From assembly GCF_009793335.1 (NCBI RefSeq), contig NZ_WING01000001.1, positions 372,001-436,000 of the forward strand: a stretch of 64,000 nt of DNA. The letters are read 5' to 3'. This DNA is from Actinomadura sp. J1-007 (GTDB lineage Bacteria; Actinomycetota; Actinomycetes; Streptosporangiales; Streptosporangiaceae). Below the pieces are notes generated by a model. That model was not told where the DNA came from. It searched no databases and was given only the letters and a program-made list of their open reading frames with translations. Shown in pieces: positions 54,888 to 62,638 of this stretch (the stretch's first letter is position 1; every line of letters starts with the position of its first letter). The position numbers were made by a program, and so were the translations under genes.

Positions 54888-55889
54888 ATGGAGTTCCGAC
54901 ACCTTGGCCGCAGCGGCCTGAAGATCAGCGAGATCGCGTACGGGAACTGGCTCACCCACGGTTCCCAGGTCGAGGAGGACGCCGCCCGCGCGTGCGTGGC
55001 GGCGGCCCTCGACGAGGGCATCACCACGTTCGACACCGCGGACGTCTACGCCGCCACCCGCGCCGAGGAGGTCCTCGGGCGGGCGCTGAAGGGGCTGCGC
55101 CGCGAGGGGCTGGAGATCTGCACGAAGGTCTACTGGCCGACCGGGAGCGGCCCGAACGACAGCGGACTGTCCCGCAAGCACATCCGCGAGTCGATCGAGG
55201 GGTCGCTGCGCCGCCTCGGCACCGACTACGTGGACCTCTACCAGGCGCACCGGTTCGACCACGAGACGCCGCTGGACGAGACGATGCGGGCGTTCGACGA
55301 CCTCGTCCGGCAGGGCAAGGTGCTGTACGTCGGCGTCTCGGAGTGGCGGGCCGAGGAGATCGAGCGGGCGCTGAGGATCGCCGACGAGATGGGCCTGGAC
55401 CGGATCGTGTCGAACCAGCCGCAGTACTCCATGCTGTGGCGGGTCATCGAGGAGGAGGTCGTCCCGCTGTCCGAGCGCGAGGGGCTCGGGCAGATCGTGT
55501 GGTCGCCGATCGCGCAGGGCGTCCTGACCGGCAAGTACAAGCCGGGGGCGGCGCCGCCGGCGGGGTCGCGCGCCACCGACGAGCGGGGCGGCGCCGACAT
55601 GATCAAGAGGTACCTGAGCGACGACCTGCTGGCCCGCGTCCAGGACCTGCGGCCGATCGCGGACGAGCTCGGGCTCACGATGGCCCAGCTCGCGATCGCC
55701 TGGACGCTCCAGAACCCGAACGTGTCGGCCGCGATCGTCGGCGCGTCCCGCCCCGAGCAGGTCCGCGACAACGTCCGGGCCGCCGGGGTCAAGCTCGACG
55801 CCGAGGTGCTGCGGCGCATCGACGACGTGCTCGGCCCGGTCGTCATCCGCGACCCGTCGCGAACGATCAGCCCCGCCCAACGCCCCTGA
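54888..55889 (+). CDS. aldo/keto reductase
   Basis: A 333-residue NADPH-dependent oxidoreductase of the Kv-beta-like AKR group. Catalytic tetrad residues appear as Asp in FDTADVYA, Tyr in the same motif, Lys in CTKVYW and His in YQAHRFD; the cofactor site includes VGASRPEQV. Expected substrates are aldehydes or ketones. ATG at 54888. It is followed by a long 18-base repeat array. Confidence 0.93.
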   Translation: MEFRHLGRSGLKISEIAYGNWLTHGSQVEEDAARACVAAALDEGITTFDTADVYAATRAEEVLGRALKGLRREGLEICTKVYWPTGSGPNDSGLSRKHIRESIEGSLRRLGTDYVDLYQAHRFDHETPLDETMRAFDDLVRQGKVLYVGVSEWRAEEIERALRIADEMGLDRIVSNQPQYSMLWRVIEEEVVPLSEREGLGQIVWSPIAQGVLTGKYKPGAAPPAGSRATDERGGADMIKRYLSDDLLARVQDLRPIADELGLTMAQLAIAWTLQNPNVSAAIVGASRPEQVRDNVRAAGVKLDAEVLRRIDDVLGPVVIRDPSRTISPAQRP

Positions 55890-55897
55890 CACCCGCC

Positions 55898-56232
55898 GCG
55901 CGTTGAGCGCCCCCCGCGCGTTGAGCGACCGGCGGGCGTTGGGCGACCGGCGCGGGTTGGGCGTCCGCCGCGCGTTGAGGCGTCCGGCACGCGTCGAGCG
56001 ACCGGCACGCGTCGAACGTCCGACACGCGTCGAGCGACCGCCGCACGTTGGGCGACCGGCGCGCGTTGAGCGACCGGCGCGCGTTGAGGCGACCGGCGCG
56101 CGTTGAGCGACCGGCACGCGTTGAGCGACCGCCGCACGTTGAACGGCCGCCGCTCGAGCGACCGGCACGCGTTGAGCGACCGCCACACGCTGAGCGACCA
56201 GCGCGCGTTGAGCGACCGGCGGGCGTTGCGCT
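55898..56232. repeat. 18-bp minisatellite, about 18-19 units
   Basis: Units of the form CGCGCGTTGAGCGACCGG repeated with small changes fill most of the 429-bp gap 55890-56318. Because the period is a multiple of three, all frames are long and open (for example ALSDRR or RVERPA repeats), but no start signal or conserved product supports a gene. It is the same period as the repeats at 7.2 kb, with different sequence. Confidence 0.88.
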
Positions 56233-56318
56233 TCCCGGGCGTGCCCGGAGGCCGTCGCCGCGGGCTCGTTCGGGGGTGCCGGGCGCGTCCGCGGCGGGGG
56301 GCGGGGCGGCGCGGAAGG

Positions 56319-56516
56319 TCACTCCGGGTCGAGCAGGCTCATCGGGTAGACGTCGGAGTCGCCGTCCAGCAGCGTCACCGTGTCGATGCCCTCCTCGCGC
56401 AGGGCGCGCCAGTTCTCGCCCAGCCACGACTCCGCGTCGGCCTGCGTCGGGAACGTCTCCTCGGACGTCCCGGCCGCCTGCCCGCCGGTCTTCTCCAGCC
56501 GCCAGCTCCACGCCAT
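56319..56516 (-). CDS. small conserved acidic protein
   Basis: A 65-residue protein, MAWSWRLEKTGG ... FPTQADAESWLGENWRALREEG ... LLDGDSDVYPMSLLDPE, of a type widespread in actinobacteria as an uncharacterised short protein. ATG with GGGAGGTCG upstream. No function known. Confidence 0.75.
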   Translation of the reverse strand: MAWSWRLEKTGGQAAGTSEETFPTQADAESWLGENWRALREEGIDTVTLLDGDSDVYPMSLLDPE

Positions 56517-56559
56517 ACCGCTCGACCTCCCTCGTCGCCCGTGAGACTAGCCGCTGCGA

Positions 56560-57480
56560 TCAGCCCGCGGCTTCGATCGCGCGGCGCAGGGCGTCCGCGC
56601 TGCCGGTGTCGGTGGTGGGCAGCGTGCGCCCGTCCACCCGTACGGACGGGGTGCCCTGGACGCCGCCGGCGATGTAGCGGCGGCTGACCTCGGCCACCTT
56701 CGGCGCGTACCGCTGGCTCTCGACGCACTTGGCGAAGTCGTCGCCCGTGAGGCCGACCGGCGCCCCGTACGAGACCAGGTCGGCGGTCGCGTAGCCCTTC
56801 GTCTCAAGGCTCGCGGGCTGGTGCCGGTAGACGGCGTCCTGGTAGGCGAGCCAGCGGGCCCCGTCGCCCACGCAGCGCAGGGCCGCGGCGGCGCGCATCG
56901 CGTTGTCGCGCGCGGGCTGCACGCTCTCGCCGAAGACCACCATCGGGTGGAAGACGACCTTGGCGCGTCCCGCGACGGCGAGCTGCTTCAGCATCGGGTC
57001 GTGCATCCGGTCGAACGCGCCGCAGTGGGGGCACGCGAAGTCCTCGTAGACGTCCACGACGGGCCGGACGACGCCGGGCCGCACCATGGTGAGGCTGCCG
57101 TCCGGTTCGGGGCGCGCCTCGGCGCCGCCGGCGATCTGGCCGACCCTCAGCTCGACCTCGGGGCCGGCGTCCGCGTCGCTCGCGTCGTCCCCGCCGCTCA
57201 TCGCGTAGACGATCCCGCCGACCGCGGCCAGGACGACGACCAGGGCGCCGGCGACGAGCGCGATCACCAGGCCCGCGCCGCCCTTCTTGGGCGGCGGCGG
57301 CCCGGCGGGCGCCCACTGCGGGCCCTGCGCGCCGTACGGTCCCGGCGGTGGAGGGCCCATCGGCGGGCCCGGCTGACCGCCGCCGGGCGGCGGGCCTCCG
57401 GGCGGGTTTCCGGGTGGGCCGTAGGGTCCCTGCGGGGGACCCGGCTGCTGCGGCCAGGGCGTGTTCGGGGGGTTGCCCAC
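56560..57480 (-). CDS. membrane-anchored DsbA-like thioredoxin-fold protein
   Basis: A 306-residue protein: Pro/Gly-rich cytoplasmic region (~1-60), one transmembrane helix (~70-95), and an extracytoplasmic DsbA-like domain with active site FACPHCGAF and the cis-Pro region GGVQGTPSVRVDG. It should form or shuffle disulfides in exported proteins. GTG start at 57480 has AAGGAG five bases upstream. Divergent from cobU. Confidence 0.92.
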   Translation of the reverse strand: MGNPPNTPWPQQPGPPQGPYGPPGNPPGGPPPGGGQPGPPMGPPPPGPYGAQGPQWAPAGPPPPKKGGAGLVIALVAGALVVVLAAVGGIVYAMSGGDDASDADAGPEVELRVGQIAGGAEARPEPDGSLTMVRPGVVRPVVDVYEDFACPHCGAFDRMHDPMLKQLAVAGRAKVVFHPMVVFGESVQPARDNAMRAAAALRCVGDGARWLAYQDAVYRHQPASLETKGYATADLVSYGAPVGLTGDDFAKCVESQRYAPKVAEVSRRYIAGGVQGTPSVRVDGRTLPTTDTGSADALRRAIEAAG

Positions 57481-57531
57481 CAGGTCTCCTTCGCGCTCAC
57501 GGGAACGACCAGGGTAGCGTCCGTGTCCGTT

Positions 57532-58476
57532 ATGAAGATCGAGCTCCAGGGCACCGCGGGGCCCGGCGGATGGCCCGTCCGCGGCTGCCGCTGCGCGTCC
57601 TGCAACCGGCTGCGGATCGCGGGCGTCAGGTACGAGCCGACCAGCGTGCGGGTGGACGGCGTCCCGCTGGAGGCGTGCGCGCGGCGGGAGGTCCCGGGCG
57701 GGTACGAGGCGGACGCCCCGGCGGGCGGGCGGCTCCTCGTCGCCTCCGGGCCGGGCGCGCGGCCCGAGCCGGCGCCGGGCGCGGTGTACGACGCGGTGCT
57801 GCTCGACCTCGCCGGGGCGCCGGAGCACCTCGGCCTGCTGCGGAACGCGGGGGCGGTGACGGACATGACGCGGGTCATGGCCGTGCACGTGGACCACCGG
57901 GTGCCGTCGGCGGAGGAGCTGGAGCGGCGGCTCGGGTACTGGCGCGGGCCGCTCGCCGGTCCGTACCGGACGCTGCTGCTGGGCGGTTCGCGGTCGGGCA
58001 AGTCGGCGGAGGCGGAGTTGCGGCTGATCGCCCAGGGGGACGTGACGTACGTGGCGACGGGCGCGGTCCGCGACGGCGACGCGGAGTGGTCGGCGCGGAT
58101 CGAGGCGCACCGGCGGCGGCGGCCGTCCTGGTGGCGGACCGTCGAGACGACCGGCCTCGCGGACGTGCTGGCGTCCGCAGAGGGCCCGCTCCTCGTGGAC
58201 GGCATCGGGACGTGGGTCGCCGCCGTGATGGACGGCGCGGACGCGTGGGACGACCCGTCCCGCGCGGCGTCCCGGATCGACGAGCTGGTCGCGGCGTGGC
58301 GCGGCACGTCCGCGCACGTGATCGCGGTGAGCGACGAGGTGGGGCTGTCGCTCGTCCCGGACAACCGGGCGGGCCGCGCGTTCCGCGACGTGCTCGGGAC
58401 CGTCAACCAGCGGCTGGCCGCCGAGTCCGATGAGGCCGCGCTGGTCGTGGCCGGACGCGTGACGGAGCTGCGGTGA
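57532..58476 (+). CDS. cobU: adenosylcobinamide kinase / guanylyltransferase with N-terminal domain
   Basis: A 314-residue protein. The C-terminal ~175 residues form CobU, with P-loop GGSRSGKSAEAE, VATGAVRDGDAEW, RIEAHRRRRPSWW and the closing VTELR. It phosphorylates adenosylcobinamide and then adds GMP, in cobalamin assembly. The N-terminal ~150 residues, starting KIELQGTAGPGGWPVRGCRC, are of a kind often fused to actinobacterial CobU and of unknown role. ATG at 57532; GTG at 57523 is an alternative. The stop lies inside the first unit of a tandem array. Confidence 0.9.
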   Translation: MKIELQGTAGPGGWPVRGCRCASCNRLRIAGVRYEPTSVRVDGVPLEACARREVPGGYEADAPAGGRLLVASGPGARPEPAPGAVYDAVLLDLAGAPEHLGLLRNAGAVTDMTRVMAVHVDHRVPSAEELERRLGYWRGPLAGPYRTLLLGGSRSGKSAEAELRLIAQGDVTYVATGAVRDGDAEWSARIEAHRRRRPSWWRTVETTGLADVLASAEGPLLVDGIGTWVAAVMDGADAWDDPSRAASRIDELVAAWRGTSAHVIAVSDEVGLSLVPDNRAGRAFRDVLGTVNQRLAAESDEAALVVAGRVTELR

Positions 58477-58745
58477 GGCGCCGGACGGGCGGGACAGCCG
58501 GGAGGCGCGGGACAGGCTGGACAGCGGTGAGGCGCCGGACGGGCGGGACAGCGGGGCGGCGCGGGACAGTCGGGACAGCGGGGCGGCGCCGGGTCGGCGG
58601 GACAACGGGAAGGCACCGGGTCGGCGGGACAGCGGTGAGCCGCGGGACAGGCGGGACAGGCGGGACAGCGGGGAGGCGCGGGACAGGCGGGACAGCGGGG
58701 CGGCGCTGGGTCGGCGGGGACTCGGCGGGGTGCCGGCGGGCGGGG
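58471..58745. repeat. tandem repeats beginning at the cobU stop codon
   Basis: Units of about 22-28 bases built on GGACAGCGGTGAGGCGCCGG, eight or more in number. The first includes the cobU TGA (58474-58476); GGTGAGGCGCCGGACGGGCG at 58472 recurs exactly near 58529. The array occupies the whole cobU-cobS gap. Confidence 0.82.
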
Positions 58746-58750
58746 GCGCG

Positions 58751-59544
58751 GTGAGGGGCCGGGGCGGCGGGGGCGCGGCGGGGCGCTGGGGGCGGGGCTG
58801 CGGCTGGCGGTCACGCTGCTCACGGTCGTCCCGCTGCCGTTCTCCGGGGAGGCCGGGCGCGGGACCGCGCGGCGCGCCATGGTCTGCGCGCCGGCCGTCG
58901 GGCTGATCACGGGCGGGGCCGCGGCCCTGGTGCTGGTGGGCGGGGACCTGGCGGGGCTGTCCCCGCTGCCGCGCGCGGTCCTGGCGGTGGCCGCGACGGC
59001 GGCGATCACCCGGGCGCTGCACCTGGACGGGCTCGCGGACCTCGCGGACGGCCTCGGCAGCGGCCGTCCGGCGGACGAGGCGCTCGCCGTCATGAAGCGG
59101 TCGGACATCGGGCCGTTCGGCGTCGTGACGCTGGTGCTGACGCTGCTCGTCCAGGCCACCTGCCTCGCCTCGGCCCCGCACGCCGCGACCGCCGCGCTGG
59201 TCGCGGGCGTGACGGGGCGGCTGGCGCTGCCGTGGGCGTGCGGGCCGGGCGTGCCGTCCGCGCGGCCGGGCGGTCTCGGCGCGCTGGTCGCCGGGACGGT
59301 GCCGCCGCGCGCCGCCGCCGCGGCGACCGCCGTCGTGCTCGTGGCCGCCGTGGCGGCGTACGCGGCCGACGGGCCGGGCGGCGTCGCGCGGGCGCTGGCC
59401 GCCGTCGCCGCGGGCGTCGGCGCGGCGCTGCTCCTGCTGCGCCATGCCGTGCGCCGGCTGGGCGGCGTGACCGGCGACGTGCTCGGCGCGCTGGTCGAGA
59501 CCGCCGCGACCGCCGCGCTGATCGTCCTCGCCGCCCGCCCCTGA
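58751..59544 (+). CDS. cobS: adenosylcobinamide-GDP ribazoletransferase (start unresolved)
   Basis: A membrane enzyme that joins adenosylcobinamide-GDP to alpha-ribazole. The frame LRLAVTLLTVVPLPFSG leads into ALHLDGLADLADGLGSG (DGLAD motif), MKRSDIGPFG and several helices, ending at 59544. No start codon is found in this frame between the preceding stop at 58636 and ATG 58879, which is inside the domain. GTG at 58751 fits if one G is missing in the GGGG/GGGGG runs near 58768-58795, giving about 265 residues. The upstream repeat array complicates the choice. Confidence 0.75.
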
Positions 59545-59575
59545 CCGCCCAGTCGGGCCGCAGGACCGCGCCGGA

Positions 59576-60601
59576 TCAGGCGGCGGAGCGCTCGCGGAGG
59601 GAGTTGAGGACGGCGGCGGCGCGCTCGGCGTCGTCCACCGACACCGCGAAGTCGCGGCCGTCGCCGTGGCGGACGACGAGGCATTCGCCGCCGCGCAGCA
59701 TCACCGTCGTGCCGAGGCCGTTGATCCGGTAGCCCCAGCCCCCGGCCTGGGCGGGCGAACGGTCCTCGGCCCACGCGAGCGAGATCCGGTCCAGCTTGAT
59801 GCGCCGCACCGGCCGTCCGAACGGCCCGAACGCCACGGCGAGCCCGCGCGCGTCCACGGTCACCCGGACGAACGACAGGGCGAGCCCGACGGCGCCGGTC
59901 AGCGGCAGGCACGCCGCGGCGATCGCCGGCGTGCTCCCCGGCACCAGCGAGCCGGGCAGCAGGAGGGCGAGGAGCGTGCCGATCGACCCGCCGACGAGGA
60001 GGACGCCGCCGAGCACGACCATCCACGTGCTGCGGACGTACCCGATCCACACCGTGCGCTCCCGGGCGCCGAGGGCGATGCGCGGCGCGTCCTCCGGGGC
60101 CGGGGCGGCCTCCGGACCCCGTTCCGGCCCGATCCGGCCGAGCAGCGAGCAGGCGAGCCCGATGGCGGCCGAGCCCGCGATCAGGAGCGCGACGACCGGC
60201 CAGCCGATCGTCCCCGCGTCCCGCCAGGTGGACCGGTCCAGGTTGGCGCGCAGCATGGTCGCGAGGACGCCCGCGGTCATCCCCGCCCCGAAGCCGAGCA
60301 GGCCCGCCGTCCAGGCCCGCACCGACCGGCGGCCCCACGCCGTCCAGCCGCACAGCAGCGCCACCGCGCAGAACACCATCCACAGCCCGAGGAGGAACCC
60401 GAGATTGGCCCCGAACGAGGCGTGCCCGTCGGCCGTCCCGCCACCGCCCCAGTGCGTCGCGAGCGGGTCGGGCAGCCGGTCGCGCAGCGCCAGCGGCGCG
60501 ACCGGGATCAGCGCGAGCCCGGCGACCGCGGCGAGCGACACGGTGAGGACGAGGGAACGGCGCGAGACGGGGGCCGGGCCGGGGTCCGGACGGGAGGCCA
60601 T
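59576..60601 (-). CDS. DUF1648 membrane protein
   Basis: A 341-residue multi-helix membrane protein. The N-terminal DUF1648 has LPDPLATHWGGGGTADGHAS, followed by about six more helices and a C-terminal PH-like part (VRVTVDARGLAVAFGPFG, FAVSVDDAERAAAVLNSL). It is three bases after the GntR gene stop and co-transcribed. YtrA-type GntR regulators are often paired with such proteins or ABC transporters. Function unknown. Confidence 0.88.
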   Translation of the reverse strand: MASRPDPGPAPVSRRSLVLTVSLAAVAGLALIPVAPLALRDRLPDPLATHWGGGGTADGHASFGANLGFLLGLWMVFCAVALLCGWTAWGRRSVRAWTAGLLGFGAGMTAGVLATMLRANLDRSTWRDAGTIGWPVVALLIAGSAAIGLACSLLGRIGPERGPEAAPAPEDAPRIALGARERTVWIGYVRSTWMVVLGGVLLVGGSIGTLLALLLPGSLVPGSTPAIAAACLPLTGAVGLALSFVRVTVDARGLAVAFGPFGRPVRRIKLDRISLAWAEDRSPAQAGGWGYRINGLGTTVMLRGGECLVVRHGDGRDFAVSVDDAERAAAVLNSLRERSAA

Positions 60602-60604
60602 GGG

Positions 60605-60945
60605 TCACACTCCTTCGATCAGCGCGAGCAGCTCGGCGCGGGTGACGCCCGCCCGCTCGGCGTCGGCGACGAGCGCGCGGACCCGTTGGACCAGGTCGGC
60701 GCGCTCGGGACGGGCGGCGACGCGGATCCCGCGGCCCCGCCGGAACTCCAGCAGCCCCTCGTCGCGGAGCCGCCGCAGGGCGCGCAGGACGGTGTTGGGG
60801 TTCAGGCCGAGCGCGTCCGCCAGCTCGCGCGCCGGCGGCACGCGGGAGCCGGGCGGCGCCTCCCCGCCGCGATCGCGCGCCGGATCGCGGACGCCACCTG
60901 CTCGTGCAGGGGCCGGGGGTCGTCGTCGGCCAGCCTGATCAACAT
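60605..60945 (-). CDS. YtrA-like GntR regulator (frameshifted)
   Basis: A short GntR-family repressor of about 114 residues after repair. The first frame gives MLIRLADDDPRPLHEQVASAIRRAIAAG. The winged helix continues in the next frame as PPARELADALGLNPNTVLRALRRLRDEGLLEFRRGRG. One base added to CCCC 60862-60865 restores the GEAPPGSRVPPARELA join. There is no large effector domain, as in YtrA regulators. A palindrome overlaps its start codon, suggesting autoregulation. Confidence 0.85.
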
Positions 60946-60968
60946 GGTGCCAATGAAACTAGCACCAT
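60944..60968. promoter_or_regulatory. operator-like inverted repeat over the GntR start codon
   Basis: ATGGTGC and GCACCAT flank 11 bases, exactly over the start of the GntR gene and its upstream region. Typical of an autoregulatory GntR/YtrA operator. Confidence 0.65.
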
Positions 60969-61053
60969 TAATGCCATCCGGGCGAACGGGGAGAAGGTAA
61001 GGCTTGATCCAAAAGGGCGAAACCGGTCACCGGGACGACTAACATCAGAGCAC

Positions 61054-62511
61054 GTGACGAGCATCAGCCTTGACAGCGCAGCCCCGGCCACCCTCGACGT
61101 CGACGCCATCGTGATCGGGGTCTCCCCCGGCGACTCCGGGGCCCGCCCGGCAGCGGGCGCCGAGGACCTCGACAAGGCCCTCGGCGGACGGCTCGCCGAA
61201 GGGCTGCGGGCACTCGGCGCGACCGGCAAGGCCGGCGAGGTCACCAAGCTGCCGACGCTCGGCGCGATCCCCGCGCGGGTGGTCGTGGCCGTCGGGCTCG
61301 GCGACGACCCCGACGACGAGGCCGTACGGCGCGCGGCGGGCGCGGGCGTGCGGGCGCTGGCCGGCTCGGCCAAGGTCGCCGTGGCGCTGCCCGGCGGCGT
61401 GGAGGCCGTCGCCCTCGGCGCCCTGCTCGGCAACTACAGCTTCGGCGCGTACCGCACGGGCGAGAAGAAGGACCCGGTCGGCGAGCTGCGCGTCCTCGGC
61501 TCCGACGCCGCCGCCGTCGAGCGGGCGACGGTCCTCGCCGAGTCGATCAACCTGGTCCGCGACCTGGTCAACACCCCGCCGTCCGACCTGGTCCCCGAGG
61601 ACCTCGCCGGCACCGCCGCCCGGGTCGCCGAGGAGACCGGCCTCGCCGTCGAGGTGCTCGACGAGAAGGCCCTGGTGGACGGCGGCTACGGCGGCATCGC
61701 GGGCGTCGGGCAGGGCTCGGCCAACCCGCCGCGGCTGGTCCGCCTCGCCTACACCCACCCGAAGGCGGCCAAGACGCTCGCGCTCGTGGGCAAGGGCATC
61801 ACGTTCGACTCGGGCGGCCTATCGCTGAAGCCCGCCGACTCGATGGACTGGATGAAGTCCGACATGGGCGGCGCCGCCGCGGTGCTCGGCGCCCTGCGCG
61901 CGATCGCCAAGATCGGCCCCGAGGTCAACGTGGTCGGCTACCTCGCGATCGCCGAGAACATGCCGTCCGGCAGCGCGCAGCGCCCCTCCGACGTGCTGCG
62001 GATCTACGGCGGCAAGACCGTCGAGGTGCTCAACACCGACGCCGAGGGCCGCCTGGTCATGGCCGACGCGATCGTCCGCGCGACCGAGGACGACCCCGAC
62101 CTCATCGTGGACGTCGCGACGCTGACCGGCGCGCAGCTCGTCGCGCTCGGCGCCCGGACCGCCGGGGTCATGGCCAACGACGACGACGTTCGTGAGAAGG
62201 TTGTCTCGGCTGCCGACCGCGCCGGCGAGGCGTCGTGGGGGATGCCGCTGCCCGCGGAGCTGCGCAAGGGGCTCGACTCCGCGGTGGCCGACATCGCCAA
62301 CATCAGCGGCGAGCGCTGGGGCGGCATGCTGGTCGCGGGCGTGTTCCTCAAGGAGTTCGTGCCGGACGGGGTGCGCTGGGCCCACCTCGACATCGCCGGC
62401 CCGGCCTTCCACAAGGGCGAGCCCTACGGGTACACCCCCAAGGGCGGCACCGGAGCGGCGACACGTACGTTGGTCCAGGTCGCCGAGGATCTGGCGGCGG
62501 GGATTCTGTAG
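61054..62511 (+). CDS. pepA: leucyl aminopeptidase (M17)
   Basis: A 485-residue dinuclear-zinc exopeptidase. The metal and catalytic motifs are VGKGITFDSGGLSLKP, MKSDMGGAAAVLGA, NMPSGSAQRPSDVL and VLNTDAEGRLVMADA. It removes N-terminal residues from peptides in the cytoplasm. The GTG start at 61054 begins MTSISLDSAAP; no ribosome binding site is seen, and a TAACAT box 14 bases upstream suggests a leaderless or near-leaderless transcript. Confidence 0.95.
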   Translation: MTSISLDSAAPATLDVDAIVIGVSPGDSGARPAAGAEDLDKALGGRLAEGLRALGATGKAGEVTKLPTLGAIPARVVVAVGLGDDPDDEAVRRAAGAGVRALAGSAKVAVALPGGVEAVALGALLGNYSFGAYRTGEKKDPVGELRVLGSDAAAVERATVLAESINLVRDLVNTPPSDLVPEDLAGTAARVAEETGLAVEVLDEKALVDGGYGGIAGVGQGSANPPRLVRLAYTHPKAAKTLALVGKGITFDSGGLSLKPADSMDWMKSDMGGAAAVLGALRAIAKIGPEVNVVGYLAIAENMPSGSAQRPSDVLRIYGGKTVEVLNTDAEGRLVMADAIVRATEDDPDLIVDVATLTGAQLVALGARTAGVMANDDDVREKVVSAADRAGEASWGMPLPAELRKGLDSAVADIANISGERWGGMLVAGVFLKEFVPDGVRWAHLDIAGPAFHKGEPYGYTPKGGTGAATRTLVQVAEDLAAGIL

Positions 62512-62638
62512 CGGCCTCCCGGTGTTCCCGGGTAGGAGAAGTGAAGAGGTTTCTCGTGGCGGCGGGGGCCCGGCACCGGTGCGACCCGCCCCGCCCAAGG
62601 CGCCCCGACGGCGCGAATAACGGGAGAGGGAGCGTCCA

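Noticed and set aside
55898..56232. CRISPR array
   Set aside because: Units are contiguous 18-mers with no unique spacers, and no cas genes are present; it is a minisatellite.
223..60945. Programmed ribosomal frameshifting as the cause of the broken frames
   Set aside because: Too many unrelated genes are affected, no slippery heptamers with downstream structures are shared, and the shifts are consistently of one missing base at G/C runs.
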